Positions 22,011-32,195 of a stretch of 32,195 nucleotides of DNA are shown one piece after another. Position 1 is the first letter of the stretch. Each line of letters starts with the position of its first letter. This stretch comes from Nymphaea colorata (taxonomy: Eukaryota; Streptophyta; Magnoliopsida; Nymphaeales; Nymphaeaceae): NCBI RefSeq assembly GCF_008831285.2, contig NC_037468.1:585001-617195 (forward strand), given 5' to 3'. A program made the position numbers and the translations under genes. Under the pieces are notes generated by a model. It was not told the origin of the DNA and ran no database searches. It worked only from the letters and a program-made list of their open reading frames with translations.

Positions 22011-23158
22011 ATGATGATATGATGAGAAAATGAACGTGAACCTCTCTCACTATTCGCAGAGTCAAAAGAGACAGTAGTTTCACGCGTTGACTCAGATCCA
22101 ATTGCATATCCAGCTTCGTAATCGGCAGTAGTGGAAGCAGAAGCGGAGTACATAGCCGAGATGGAAACCGATGAAGGAGCTGGCCACTGACGACTCAGAA
22201 GCCATTTGAGATGTAGAAATGAGTTGTGGACGGGGAGAAAGGAACATGTAGGATGTAGATTTCGCCGTCTAAAGTGGTTGATTTATCAATAACACACCAG
22301 TCTTTCTTCTCTCAAAATCTTTTGCTATACTACATATACCAGCTATAAGCTAAGAGTGCGCCGTCTTCCTATTCCCCCCAGGGGGCTGCGGTAGTGGCCT
22401 CCAATAGTAGAAGGAGGCGGAGGTACCACCAGAAACTGAAGCCAGAGAGAAAGCAGCCCTCAAAGCGGGGGCAGAGGCAGAGTGAGTTGGTAACCTTGCG
22501 GCGTATACGGAAAAGGGTCCCCAGAGCTCGTTGTCATTGTGCCAGCGGAATGAGTAGTATAAGCACCCGAGGCACGGGCTGGTCTTTGAATTTGACCCAT
22601 CCGAATTCTACAGCGGCGGAAACGGTAGCATCATAGGTAGCTTAGCCGGTCGGTTCAGTAGCAGTCGCAGTCGAAGTGGAGTTGGTTGATGCAGTCGCAG
22701 TATATCCAGCAGAGGTTTTTGACTCTGTCAACCGAAATCAAGGAGCAGGGGGGCCCGGGCCGGGGGCACAGGGAGGCCAAGGCGCAACTAACTACTAGGT
22801 AAATAGGACTCTACTACGAAGACTTTTGGTGTTGGTGAGCCCACTATATACGCCTAGTTATCCAGCTTACCCAACCAACTGCCTCTTCTCCAGGATCGAC
22901 CTTCCTGCCCTAGAAGCTGATGAGAGCATCCCACCACGACCTGCCTCTTCCTCGCCACCACGATCTCTAATACATTCTATGCTTCGCTGCTCCCGTTCGG
23001 ATAAGACCGGGAAGAATGACACAATGGAGGGTGCCTGCCTTTTCATTCCGCTTTGCGATGACTGGTCCTTCCGTTTCGTCCCCGTCTCTAACTCCACTTT
23101 CGGGGCTGGGACAAGAACAACAAACTTTCACTACATTACTACATTGTTCATCACCTCA
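22011..23158. other. Unassigned spacer
   Basis: No recognisable gene. Short imperfect repeats of GCAGTCGCAGT occur near 22665-22700. Open frames (e.g. 22826-23389 plus) run into the following repeat module and have no known homology. Confidence 0.45.
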
Positions 23159-23340
23159 AAGCACTCGCAAAGTCACGTCACGAGCAACCAGCGAGCAAAG
23201 CCCTCACGCTTCGCTTCGCTTTGCGAGTGCTTTGTCGATTCGCTTTGCGAGTGCGTGCTTTGTGCAATTGAAAGGTCAGCGCACAACTATAGGCAGAGCC
23301 AAAGCTTTGCGAGTGTGCTTATGATTTGTGGAAACACTAA
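23159..23340 (-). repeat. Flank module left of array D (inverted orientation)
   Basis: It has CACTCGCAAAG, GTCACGTCACGAGC and TTCGCTTTGCGAGTGC words, then a segment (about 23235-23345) matching 1320-1380 directly and 1140-1225 in reverse complement. Here the module lies to the left of an array, as expected for a module in reverse orientation. The first 100 bp of array D (CACTAATGGCATACAATTGC) are also in reverse orientation. Confidence 0.8.
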
Positions 23341-24310
23341 TGGCATACAATTGCCATTGGGAGCACTAATGGCATTGAATTGCAATTAGTCCTGTCCATA
23401 ACCTTTCCATAAGCTCACAAACTCATGGAAAGGCAATTATGGACAGGACTTGATTGAAAGGTCAGGACTCTCTGGAAAGGTCAGGACTAATGAGAATGAT
23501 TGAGGAATGATTATGGAAGGACAGGACCCTTTTGAAAGGTCAGGACTCTGAAAGGTCAGGACTAATGAGAATGATTGAGGAAAAGTCAGAACTCACCTTC
23601 TCAAAAAGGTCAAGACTGTCTTTCACAGTCAGGACTAACCTGACCAAAAAGATCAAGACTGTCTTGAAAGATCAGAACTTCTTCTTCTTAAAAGGACAGG
23701 ACCCTTTTGAAAGGTCAGGACTCATGACAATTGTATGCCATTAGTACTCACTTGACAAACAAATGCCATTAGTACTCACTTGACAACAAAATGCCATTAG
23801 TACTCACTTGACAACAAAATGCCATTAGTACTCACTTGACAAACAAATGCCATTTTCCATCAACAATGAGTACTCACCTTATCAAAAAGGTTAAGACTGT
23901 CTTTAAAGAAGTACTAACCTTACCAAAAAGGTCAAGACTGTCTTTAAAGATCAGGACTGATTTTCCTTAAAAGGTGAGGACTTTCCGGTCAAGACTCATT
24001 TGTATGTCATCAGTACTCACCATACCAAAAAGGTCAGGACTGTCTTGAAAGGTCAAGACTCTGAAAGGTCAGGACTAATGAGAATGATTGAGGAATGACC
24101 ATCAAGACTCATTTGTATGTCATCAGTACTCACCATACCAAAAAGATGAAGACTCATTGCAATTGTATGCCATTAGTACTCACTGTACAAACAAATGCCA
24201 TTAGTACTCACTTGACAAACAAATGCCATTAGTACTCACTGTACAAACAAATGCCATTAGTGCTCACCATACCAACATGAGTACTCACTATACCAAAAAG
24301 ATGCCATTTT
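23341..24310 (+). repeat. Short-repeat array D, forward half
   Basis: After about 100 bp in reverse orientation, units read forward from about 23450. The 28-bp units are at 23735-23850 and 24165-24270. It ends with text (AACATGAGTACTCAC, then ACAACAAATTGTATGCCTTC) identical to the right end of array B near 10930-10995. Confidence 0.92.
23473..23891 (+). repeat. 419-bp inverted repeat, left arm
   Basis: Base-by-base reading shows this arm equals the reverse complement of 25186-25604 with no mismatch noticed. First mismatch outside: 23892 T against C. Confidence 0.9.
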
Positions 24311-24395
24311 CCATACAACAAATTGTATGCCTTCCAAAATCCATGTTGGTTGATGGATAATGGCATCTCCTTTTTTTGATGGATAATGGCATACA

Positions 24396-25604
24396 ATTCC
24401 AATTGGGTATGGTGAGCACTAATGGCATTTGTTTGGTATGGTGAGTACTAATGACATTTGTTTGTACAGTGAGTACTAATGGCATATGGAAAGTACTAAT
24501 GGCATTTTGTTGTCAAGTGAGAGACATACAATTTGTTGTCAAGTGAGTACTAATGGCATACAATTGCAATGAGTCCTGACCTTTCAAAAGAGTCCTGACC
24601 TTTCAAGAAGAATGAGTCCTGACCTTTCAAAAGAGTCTTCACCTTCCTGACTTTTCCATAATGAGTCCTGACCTTTCAAGAAGAATGAGTCCTGACCTTT
24701 CAAGACAGTCTTGACCTTTCCATTTTTGGTCAGGTGAGTACTAATGGCATACAATTGCAATTGGTCCTGTCCTTCCATCAAAAGTCCTGACCTTTCAAGA
24801 CAGTCTTGATCTTTTTGGTAAGGTCAGTCCTGACTGTGAAAGACAGTCTTGACCAGAAGAATCAGTCCTGATCAGATAGTCTTGATCTTTTTGGTAAGGT
24901 CAGTCCTGACTTTGAAAGACAGTCTTGACCTTTTTGATAAGGTGAGTACTGATGACATACAAATGAGTCTTGTATGGTCAGGTGAGTACTAATGGCATAC
25001 AATTGCAATTGGTCCTGTCCTTCCATAATCAGTCCTGACCTTTCAAGACAGTCTTGACCTTTCAAGAAGAATCAGTCCTGACCTTTCAAGACAGTCTTGA
25101 CCTTTTTGGTAAGGTTAGTCCTGACTGTGAAAGACAGTCTTGACCTTTTTGATAAGGTCAGTCCTGACTTTGAAAGACAGTCTTGACCTTTTTGATAAGG
25201 TGAGTACTCATTGTTGATGGAAAATGGCATTTGTTTGTCAAGTGAGTACTAATGGCATTTTGTTGTCAAGTGAGTACTAATGGCATTTTGTTGTCAAGTG
25301 AGTACTAATGGCATTTGTTTGTCAAGTGAGTACTAATGGCATACAATTGTCATGAGTCCTGACCTTTCAAAAGGGTCCTGTCCTTTTAAGAAGAAGAAGT
25401 TCTGATCTTTCAAGACAGTCTTGATCTTTTTGGTCAGGTTAGTCCTGACTGTGAAAGACAGTCTTGACCTTTTTGAGAAGGTGAGTTCTGACTTTTCCTC
25501 AATCATTCTCATTAGTCCTGACCTTTCAGAGTCCTGACCTTTCAAAAGGGTCCTGTCCTTCCATAATCATTCCTCAATCATTCTCATTAGTCCTGACCTT
25601 TCCA
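24396..25604 (-). repeat. Short-repeat array D, reverse half
   Basis: The same family reads in reverse complement (AGTACTAATGGCAT, AGTCCTGACCTTTC, AGACAGTCTTGACC). It contains the reverse complement of a block of array B (24862-25065 against 9722-9925). Together with the forward half it makes a large imperfect palindrome. Confidence 0.93.
25186..25604 (-). repeat. 419-bp inverted repeat, right arm
   Basis: Partner of 23473-23891. The arms are separated by about 1.3 kb. Perfect identity implies recent duplication or ongoing homogenisation by recombination. Confidence 0.9.
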
Positions 25605-25688
25605 TCAATCCGTCAAACCTTGATCCCTTCTTTCAGCATTCAAAGTTGCGAGTGCTTTGTGGGCTTTGCTCATCAATTGACGTTGGTT
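25605..25688 (+). repeat. Flank module fragment right of array D
   Basis: CATTCAAAGTTGCGAGTGCT, TTGTGGGCTTTGCTC and then TTGACGTTGG match the last part of the module at 1460-1512 with small differences. Confidence 0.8.
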
Positions 25689-26592
25689 CGGGGGCATTTT
25701 GCCGGGATAGGCCATCTTGACTTCTTTGATCCCCCAAACCTTCTTTCTTTCCTGCCTTGCCTTTCCTCAAGTACATCTCCTCTCGAGCCAGTTGTGTTGC
25801 TGCCTCTGACATTACCTCCGATTATCTCCGAAATCTCTACCTCAATAATGTAATTCATTATATAGTATGAATGTCTTCAGTCAAGATTCAACTAAGAGGC
25901 GCGTAGCGGTCAGGCAGTAGTTCTTTCCTCGGTTTATGGGCAGCATCGCTCTCCGAATCTCCCAGCCAGTCTGAAAGCTCGTCTTGAAGCAACGAGTTCC
26001 ATAAACGAGCTATATACTTGACGCGAGTATAAGAGACAGCAGGTGAGTTTATCGGTTCAGAGGTTGTCTACGAGTAGGTTGCAAGTAGGGAAGCCTTTCC
26101 TCTTCTTTCTTATTGACGACTGCTTGATGCTTAGCGCCCTTGCTTCTACTTGAATCGATCTTGCCTTGTTATTTGCATTCGAGATGCTTATCATATCCTA
26201 GTTCTATTATCAATGTGAGTTTCATGCTTTGGGACTGCCTTCTCAATACACCTCACCTGAGAAAAGATCTCTTATCAGAGAGACAGGAATCATCAAGAAG
26301 AGGACTGGCAGAGGAAAGGACAGAAGCTCTAACTCCAACACCCAGGAAAGAAAGATATGATCAAAGTCAGAAAAAAAGTCATCCCATCCTTCAGAGGTAG
26401 AGGAAAGGCTCAGACCGGAACAGCGCCCTCATTGACTGGCTGACTTGCTGTCCTTATATCAAATCAAATTTGCTTATCTAAAGAACTTGCCACTTCCTTG
26501 CTTCACATGCATAAAATGGAGATTTCTATAGTGTAAAGTGAGTTTAGAACAGACTCTCGGAAAGAAGAAAGTCGGGATTAGGAAAGTTTGAA
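25689..26592. other. Unassigned spacer
   Basis: No gene recognised. TATAAGAGA at 26028-26036 is one base off the plant mitochondrial CRTAAGAGA promoter motif, but no gene follows, so I do not call a promoter. Confidence 0.4.
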
Positions 26593-26673
26593 AAGTATGA
26601 GTCATTTTAGATGAACAAGAAGGCTTTGTTCTGACATGACATGACCTTCAAGATCAGATTGAAAGGAGTGCTT
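26593..26673 (-). repeat. 81-bp perfect inverted repeat, left arm
   Basis: It contains ATGAACAAGAAGGCTTTGTT and AGATTGAAAGGAGTGCTT. It is an exact reverse complement of 30674-30754 by eye. A diverged relative is at about 19575-19650. Confidence 0.93.
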
Positions 26674-29115
26674 GAATTGGACTCAAAAGATGATCGAACT
26701 CAGAAAGAGAGTATCGGCTAACTGCAATATGGACCGTTTGACTGGCTTGAAGAAGGGGAGATATCTGAGAGAGAGTCAAGCTACTCGCACACCATCGAGA
26801 CTAGCTTGACTACCTGTAATAACGAACTTCACGAAGATAACTGTATTGACAACTTCCTTCCCTACTGCTGAAAGTCCTTTCACTACTACTGACTTGCTAG
26901 AAGTAGGGTCAGGATTGAGGATCGGAAAGGTAATTGAGGAAAATCCCTCAATCACTGGCTTGGCTGACTTGCTGGAATCAGAGGAGATAGAGTGAGATGA
27001 GAAGAAAAAAGCAGCTGGCTTAAAGGACTACTACTGACTGAACTGAGATTACTATCCCCAGGTAACAGGAAAACAGCTCTGACTTGCAGGCAAAAGATCA
27101 AACTTTCTGAGATCATCCAATACAACTGTCTTGCTAACTGGCAAATTCTTCAAAGACTGGCTGGCCTTCGCTATCACTGTCCTGACTTTATCAAACTGGT
27201 TGGCAAGCTGGCAGGAAAGCTCACTGGTGAACTAGCTGAACATGCTCAAAACGGATAAACATCAAGTTTCATGTGTAGTAGATAGACTACTCGCAGTAGG
27301 AGAAGGAAGAGAAGATCTAACCTCTACTTGAAACCTCTGAACCAACTTCATTCCTTGCTCAAACAGGAACTACAGCTGCTAACGGAAACTAGAGCCGTTC
27401 CACTCGTGCTTCTCTTGGGATCCTTCTGTTGATAAGCTTCAAACTCCTTGCTAACTGCCCTACCGATCAAAGGAAGAATGCTTAAAGGACTATATGACTA
27501 GCTCTGATACGAGTTCCAGGTCAACCACTCGTTGCGTAAAGTACTCCGCTCGCTCCCCTGCTCGTTCCAAGTATTCCACTCGCTAGGATCTGAGTGACTA
27601 GCCCTGACCTTTCCTTCCTTCCTCGCTTTCGTTCCTCACTTGGGCATGCTTTGCTTCTTGCTCGCTGGATTGCTTCCTTGTTCGTTTGCCTGACTTTGTT
27701 CCCTACCTCTCTTGATTGACTTCCTCTTGCTCTCCTGCTCTACTGCTCTCCGTTAGACTCTCAACAGGCACGGAGTCTATCTTTCGATAGTCGATAGCTT
27801 TCTTGAAGGGATCGATGTCAGACCTTGCGAGCTTGAAAAAGGTACTAGACCTTCGCCCGTACCTACTGACTGATCCCTCGCTTCCTTTCCGATTCCCTCA
27901 AATACGCGACCTGAAGCCCTGAAGATTGACACAGGGCCTTGTCACCATGCGTCACTCGCGCCCTTGCTAAAGAGGGATAGGTCTCGTATGGCACGTGAAA
28001 AGAGAAGGACTCCTAGAGAAGGATCAGAGACACTCTCATAGCCCTGAAATTGGGGAAGAAGGCACTTGAAAACGGGCTCACCCACGGCTGACTACTAGCT
28101 TGGCTTGACCCTGTGGCCGTGGTCTGATCCTGGCTTGCTTGAGAGCGGTCTGAGACTAGGCTTGACATTCCTTTCCCCTGACTTGAACTTGAACTGAAAC
28201 GCACGTTATGCGCTTTCGAACTGTCTTTCGGCAACAGTAGCACTTTCTGTCTTGACTCTAGACTTTGCTACTCTCGACCAATTGTCTTGCTTTCGAATGT
28301 CACTCTTTCTCTCGCTGAATCCTGCCCAAAACGAAACTGATGGGCTTCGGGGCTTGGCGCTGCGCTGGGGCACTCGAAAAGGAGACTCGCTTTTGGGGAC
28401 GCTCTTTGGCACTGGTTATTGGAACTATTCACACTTCATGAACGGGAAAGCAGGATTTTGCTGTCTTTCTATCGGGCTTACGGGACGTGGACATTTGCGC
28501 TGGCTAGCGTTAGGGCGGGACTTTTGAGGCGTCAAAACTTGTTCGCTTTCAACTAGACCGGATTCTATTCTAGGCCTATGATACTGTAGCGAAGAAATTC
28601 GACTGACATCGTCATTGAAAAAAAAAGCGCTAACAACCTCAGCCGATACCTGAGTTTTGGAGAGACTAATTTCTACCTCCTCTTTGGCCTATCCAGTACG
28701 GGCTATGGTCGTGTTCAAGTTCAAGTGTCAGAGGAAAGCTCTGTTCTTTCGGGTCATATATATGTACGTCCCGCAGAGGTCGGTCTTGGGCAAGGCTCGA
28801 CTTCTTGGTACGAGCTCTATCCCAGTGTGAGCTTTTCCCCAATTCCATCGACCCTGGAACGATAAGGAGAGTTTTGGTCAAGCCAGAATCAGGGAAGACC
28901 TCAGTCATCCACGCCAGGGAGGAAATGATACGTAGCTTGCTGTCTCTCTCGCTACATTTCATTCCGCTCTCTGCCTCGCCTCTGCCTATGGTCTCGTTCC
29001 AGGGTTCGATGACATTTCGTTTCAAATTGAGTTTATCGAGTTTCAAGAGTGGAACCACTTCCGAACCGAGGGCAAAGATGGGATGCATTTTTTGCGAGAT
29101 TCTGCGTATGGCTTG
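26674..29115. other. Unassigned spacer
   Basis: No recognised gene. Phrases around GACTGGCTGACTTGCTGG recur loosely between 26430 and 27200, and TTGCTCGCT/TCGTTCC-type low complexity occurs at 27530-27760. Overlapping open frames at 28666-29116 (140 codons minus, 103 plus) lack known homology. Confidence 0.45.
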
Positions 29116-29220
29116 ATCAAAGCACTCGCAAAGCGAAGCATTAGGGATCGCTTTGAATTGCGTGTCACGTCATGAGCAAAGCCAAAGCTTTGCGAGTGCT
29201 TTGCTCATGACGTTTGGTGC
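29116..29220. repeat. Solo flank module with 16-bp perfect palindrome
   Basis: CACTCGCAAAGCGAAGCATT and GCTTTGAATTGCG are followed by ACGTCATGAGCAAAGC (29167-29182), whose exact reverse complement is at 29198-29213 (15-nt loop). It is the same family as the array flanks, but no array is adjacent. Confidence 0.88.
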
Positions 29221-30117
29221 ATTGGGATCTCTATGGGCTCTATGGGTGGTGGACTGATTTTCCCAACCCATGATGATCTGACCCTACTTCAAGAGGCACT
29301 GGCAATGGGGTTAGGCTAGCTTTCAATGGACCTTGAAACTTGCATCCTTCAAGAAGCCCTCCCTATGGCTCCCTCACTGACTACTGAAACTAGACCTTTG
29401 CCCTTTTAAATTCACACGTTGCCCCTTCCTATCACTCTAACGAAGAAGCGGTATCCAAGACCTCACTTCTAAAGATCAAAGAAAGAAGATAGCGGTCTAT
29501 GGAAAGACTCCCTGCCAATCTGACGTTTGGAACAAAGCCTACTTAAACTGGCTTGCGGGCATTGGCTTCTCTAACAAACTTTTTTGGTCCCCACTGTGAC
29601 TGGATAGGGAGAGTTTCCCCCTGTAACTTGAACTGGCACGTTCACTGTCAAAACTGTCTTTTGGCGAAGGGAACATTTGCTATATATCCTTTATGGTCCC
29701 TGACCTTTCTCTCGGGCCATAAAGTGACATCCGATAGTCTGATTGGGATGATGCAAATAGTTGTGTTCGCTCCGCCCCTATCAAACTCCTGCATATATAT
29801 ATCAAGTTGTCTTCTTCGCTACGCACCTTTCCAGTCCCCCCATTTTCCTTCCTCCTCCTTCCGTACGCCAGGGAACGAGTGGTTGACATAGGTTCGTTGA
29901 CTCAACCTTCCCAAGAACTGAACCACAGGTGAAAGGAGGATCAAAACTTTGGTTGTTACGGGGTGAGGTGAAATGACTCTAGATAGCCAGGTGCTTTCAA
30001 ACTTCCTTCTTAAAGGAAAGGATTGTAAGCTAGAGTCAAGGTATGCCCGTTGATTGATTCGACTCCCCTTTCAAGATTTGGTGAGTTTGACATCTCTTCT
30101 TTCTCTTTTTAGATTTG
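29221..30117. other. Unassigned spacer
   Basis: No gene recognised. An open frame at 29553-29891 (112 codons, plus) has no recognisable family and is overlapped by a minus-strand frame. Confidence 0.45.
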
Positions 30118-30168
30118 CAAGCTCAAGCAATGGACGTTCGTTCATACATCTCCATGAGTTCCATGAGT
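30118..30168 (+). repeat. 51-bp perfect inverted repeat, left arm
   Basis: Starts CAAGCTCAAGCAATGGACG and ends CCATGAGTTCCATGAGT. It is the exact reverse complement of 30313-30363, with a 144-bp loop. Confidence 0.95.
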
Positions 30169-30312
30169 ATCTCAGACCCCTGTCACTCGATCAAATCAAA
30201 GAAGAAAGATGGGAAAGCTGTTCCAAGGAAAGGCTTCTGAGATTGGTCAAAATTGATCTCAGATAAAGAACGACAGTCGGCTATGTGCAAGTTTCCTTCA
30301 TGGGTGGGGGAA

Positions 30313-30363
30313 ACTCATGGAACTCATGGAGATGTATGAACGAACGTCCATTGCTTGAGCTTG
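30313..30363 (-). repeat. 51-bp perfect inverted repeat, right arm
   Basis: Partner of 30118-30168. Mismatches begin immediately outside both ends. Confidence 0.95.
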
Positions 30364-30673
30364 AAATCAGACTACACCAAGGTAGGAGAGACCTGAGGTA
30401 GTAATTGAGTCAGAAAAGAGATGACACACGTTTCACAAGGAGGCTGGGAAATGGCGTACTTACCTGGCACTGCCGCTGCTGCTACGGGGGAGAGTGAGGA
30501 AGTGCTATTGGACTCTTGCCTGTGAATAGTGGAGCCTTACCCGATTCAATGATTCCCGGGAAGGGTGACATCAGACTTGACTCAACTTCCATAACCTTGA
30601 ATGACAAAAGCAAAATCGATTTTGTCTGAATTCACTCATAATTGAATGACATTAGCTCATACTTGACTTAGGA
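30364..30673. other. Unassigned spacer
   Basis: I see no gene. ATTAGCTCATACTT near 30650 repeats text found near 19640, beside the related 81-bp repeat. Confidence 0.4.
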
Positions 30674-30754
30674 AAGCACTCCTTTCAATCTGATCTTGAA
30701 GGTCATGTCATGTCAGAACAAAGCCTTCTTGTTCATCTAAAATGACTCATACTT
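30674..30754 (+). repeat. 81-bp perfect inverted repeat, right arm
   Basis: Exact reverse complement of 26593-26673. The arms are about 4 kb apart. Confidence 0.93.
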
Positions 30755-30773
30755 CTGTCTCTCTGGGAAGAAA

Positions 30774-30838
30774 TTGTGTTGCCGAAACCTATAGGTCGAG
30801 GCTCGCCCGGCTTCTCTTCTCTTTGTCTTTTCTGACGA
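30774..30838 (+). repeat. 65-bp perfect direct repeat, copy 1
   Basis: GCCGAAACCTATAGGTCGAG, GCTCGCCCGG and CTTCTCTTCTCTTTGTC are repeated exactly at 31140-31204 (offset 366 bp). Copy 1 begins 19 bp after the 81-bp repeat arm. Confidence 0.95.
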
Positions 30839-31061
30839 GCTTTAGGAAATGGTTTTCACATACCAGAAGGAGGAGATCTCATTCATTACTCGAAGCTAGA
30901 AGATCAAATACCTGTTGCTCCACGAGAGTTGCTCAAATCGTGGAAATCAGTCTAAAATGGGGCGTTGAGAGGAAATTGAGATTATGTCGTTTCCTTCCTT
31001 ATCAGAGAGGGGCCCCTTTTCGGAGCTCAGCTTGTCGAGACCTTTGTGGGCGCGTTCTTGA

Positions 31062-31087
31062 GCCCGAGCGCTGAACTACGCTCGGGC
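31062..31087. repeat. 9-bp GC-rich hairpin
   Basis: GCCCGAGCG, loop CTGAACTA, CGCTCGGGC. It lies between the two 65-bp direct repeats. No T-run follows, and bacterial-type termination is not expected in plant mitochondria. Confidence 0.75.
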
Positions 31088-31139
31088 GCCCCGATCCCGG
31101 CGAGGTTCCCCGAGACCGTGAGGTCGAGGCTCTTCTCGT

Positions 31140-31204
31140 TTGTGTTGCCGAAACCTATAGGTCGAGGCTCGCCCGGCTTCTCTTCTCTTTGTCTTTTCTG
31201 ACGA
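31140..31204 (+). repeat. 65-bp perfect direct repeat, copy 2
   Basis: Same sequence as 30774-30838. The pair can recombine to delete or duplicate 366 bp. Confidence 0.95.
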
Positions 31205-32102
31205 TTGTTCCGGGACATCTTCAAAGAAGAAAGTGTAGATGTCCTGTGATATCCTACCCGCTGCCTCCACCCCTCAGAGAGTCTCCATGATCAGTTAGTC
31301 ACTGAGGCGATCCCCCAAGCGGATCGACAAGAGGCGTAGCGTCCCTTCCTCGTTCTGATTCCCGGTCAAACCTCCCCCAGGAGAGATCAAGATTTGGCTT
31401 TTCTTCTGGCTCTCAACGGCCCTAGCCTCCTCTCGCTGGTCCATACACTGTCTTTGAATCCCCAGTCTTCGATGATGAGTCAACCTTTGTTCCATCCACT
31501 GTTCTTCTTCCTTGCTGGACCATTTGATCTTTTCGTTCTTCCCCTAACCGGATGAGATTGAGAGCGCGGTGAAAAGACAGATTTCCTCGGCCCCAAGACC
31601 TATGAACTGATCCACGCCCAATGCCTACCCCGGAGACAGAAACCAGGTCTTTCCTCGTTGAGCACGGGACCGAAGCTCCTTTTTCTTCATTGACTCTGTC
31701 TGATGTATGACAAGGTCACAACCTGTGGGGCTTTTGACGCCTTGAAGAGCTTCCCTAGTTTTGCCACGGCCTTGCGAAAGGGGGAACCCCGTTGATGGTG
31801 TGCTTGATGACATTCCCCCGCCAGTCCCAATGCCTCTTTCACCGTGGATGTCAGAAAGACAGAGTGTTCTTGTATGTGGGCGGTCTCAGTCTGTCCACTT
31901 TCCTTTTCCTGAGGTTCCTCTGTCTGTATTCTCCGATCTCTTGACATTTGCAATTGGTTGAGAGAAGAGAACTGAGCCAATGAAGCCCGCATGGCAACGA
32001 AAGAGGGCGGGCCGTCAGGTCTGATTGATCGGTTTCATTAGATCCACCCACTATCACTTGCCTTGAAGCCCTGCTGAACATGTTGATCCATGGGATCAAT
32101 GA
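31205..32102. other. Unassigned region with minus-strand open frames
   Basis: Minus-strand frames at 31295-31495, 31625-31813 and 31687-31992 are Gln/Glu/Lys-rich (e.g. MEQRLTHHRRLGIQRQ). They could be the remains of a coiled-coil or gag-like protein, but no diagnostic motif is present. Function unknown. Confidence 0.35.
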
Positions 32103-32140
32103 ACGAGCAAAGCCCTCACGCTTCGCTTTGCGAGTGCTTT
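32103..32140 (-). repeat. Solo flank-module fragment
   Basis: GAGCAAAGCCCTCACGCTTC followed by GCTTTGCGAGTGCTTT matches the text at 23200-23232 and belongs to the same family as the array flanks. Confidence 0.85.
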
Positions 32141-32195
32141 CTTGATTGCCACGAGCTCTATTATAGATATAGAGAACTGCTGTACGACCCTCCAC

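Noticed and set aside
26028-26036. Plant mitochondrial promoter-like TATAAGAGA
   Set aside because: One mismatch to a short degenerate motif and no gene downstream. Chance occurrence is likely in 32 kb.
30742-31270. Arg-rich frames on both strands as a ribosomal protein (rps3 or rpl16) fragment
   Set aside because: Basic composition comes from the GC-rich 65-bp repeats. No conserved ribosomal block matches.
31687-31992. Gln/Glu-rich minus-strand frames as a second gag gene
   Set aside because: Composition alone is suggestive. No zinc knuckle, protease or other retroelement motif is present.

Overview
The window reads as a repeat-rich, gene-poor piece of a land-plant mitochondrial genome. 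The anchor is nad2 exon 2 (2603-2994), an uninterrupted 392-bp exon with group II intron signals on both sides. It carries about 18 codons that only give the conserved plant Nad2 residue after C-to-U RNA editing. Such dense predicted editing suggests a gymnosperm or another slowly evolving seed-plant lineage, but the species cannot be fixed from this window. No other intact protein gene was recognised.

Layout: 1-1177 is the end of a large short-repeat array, followed by a 'CACTCGCAAAGCG'-type flank module (1178-1518). 1519-3550 holds the 3' part of nad2 intron 1 with domain V, exon 2, and the start of intron 2, which is trans-spliced in seed plants. 3551-5260 has no recognisable gene. About 5340-7180 is a decayed gag-protease fragment of a Ty3/gypsy retrotransposon, presumably nuclear. 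It directly abuts a plastid-derived block (about 7205-8950) that keeps the plastid order ndhK-ndhJ-trnF(GAA), all decayed or suspect. Array B (9126-10985), array C (14934-19265) and the inverted array D (23341-25604) follow, separated by 2-4 kb blocks of unrecognised noncoding DNA. The rest (25.7-32.2 kb) is noncoding spacer with several perfect inverted and direct repeats.

The most distinctive content is the array system. Units of roughly 30-45 bp containing GTCAAGACT / GTCAGGACT are interleaved with a 28-bp unit containing ATGCCATTAGTACTCAC. The arrays have reproducible ends: a shared left terminal segment (9126 and 14934) and a right flank module ending near TGACGTTGGGGC. They occur in both orientations, and solo flank modules also occur. 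This resembles a proliferating mitochondrial repeat family that assembles into composite modules. Many of its units can fold as hairpins. Long open frames inside the arrays are by-products of the repeats and are not called as genes.

Functionally, only nad2 (respiratory complex I) is likely to be expressed from this window. The other gene-like sequences are captured foreign DNA (nuclear retroelement, plastid) that has lost coding ability.
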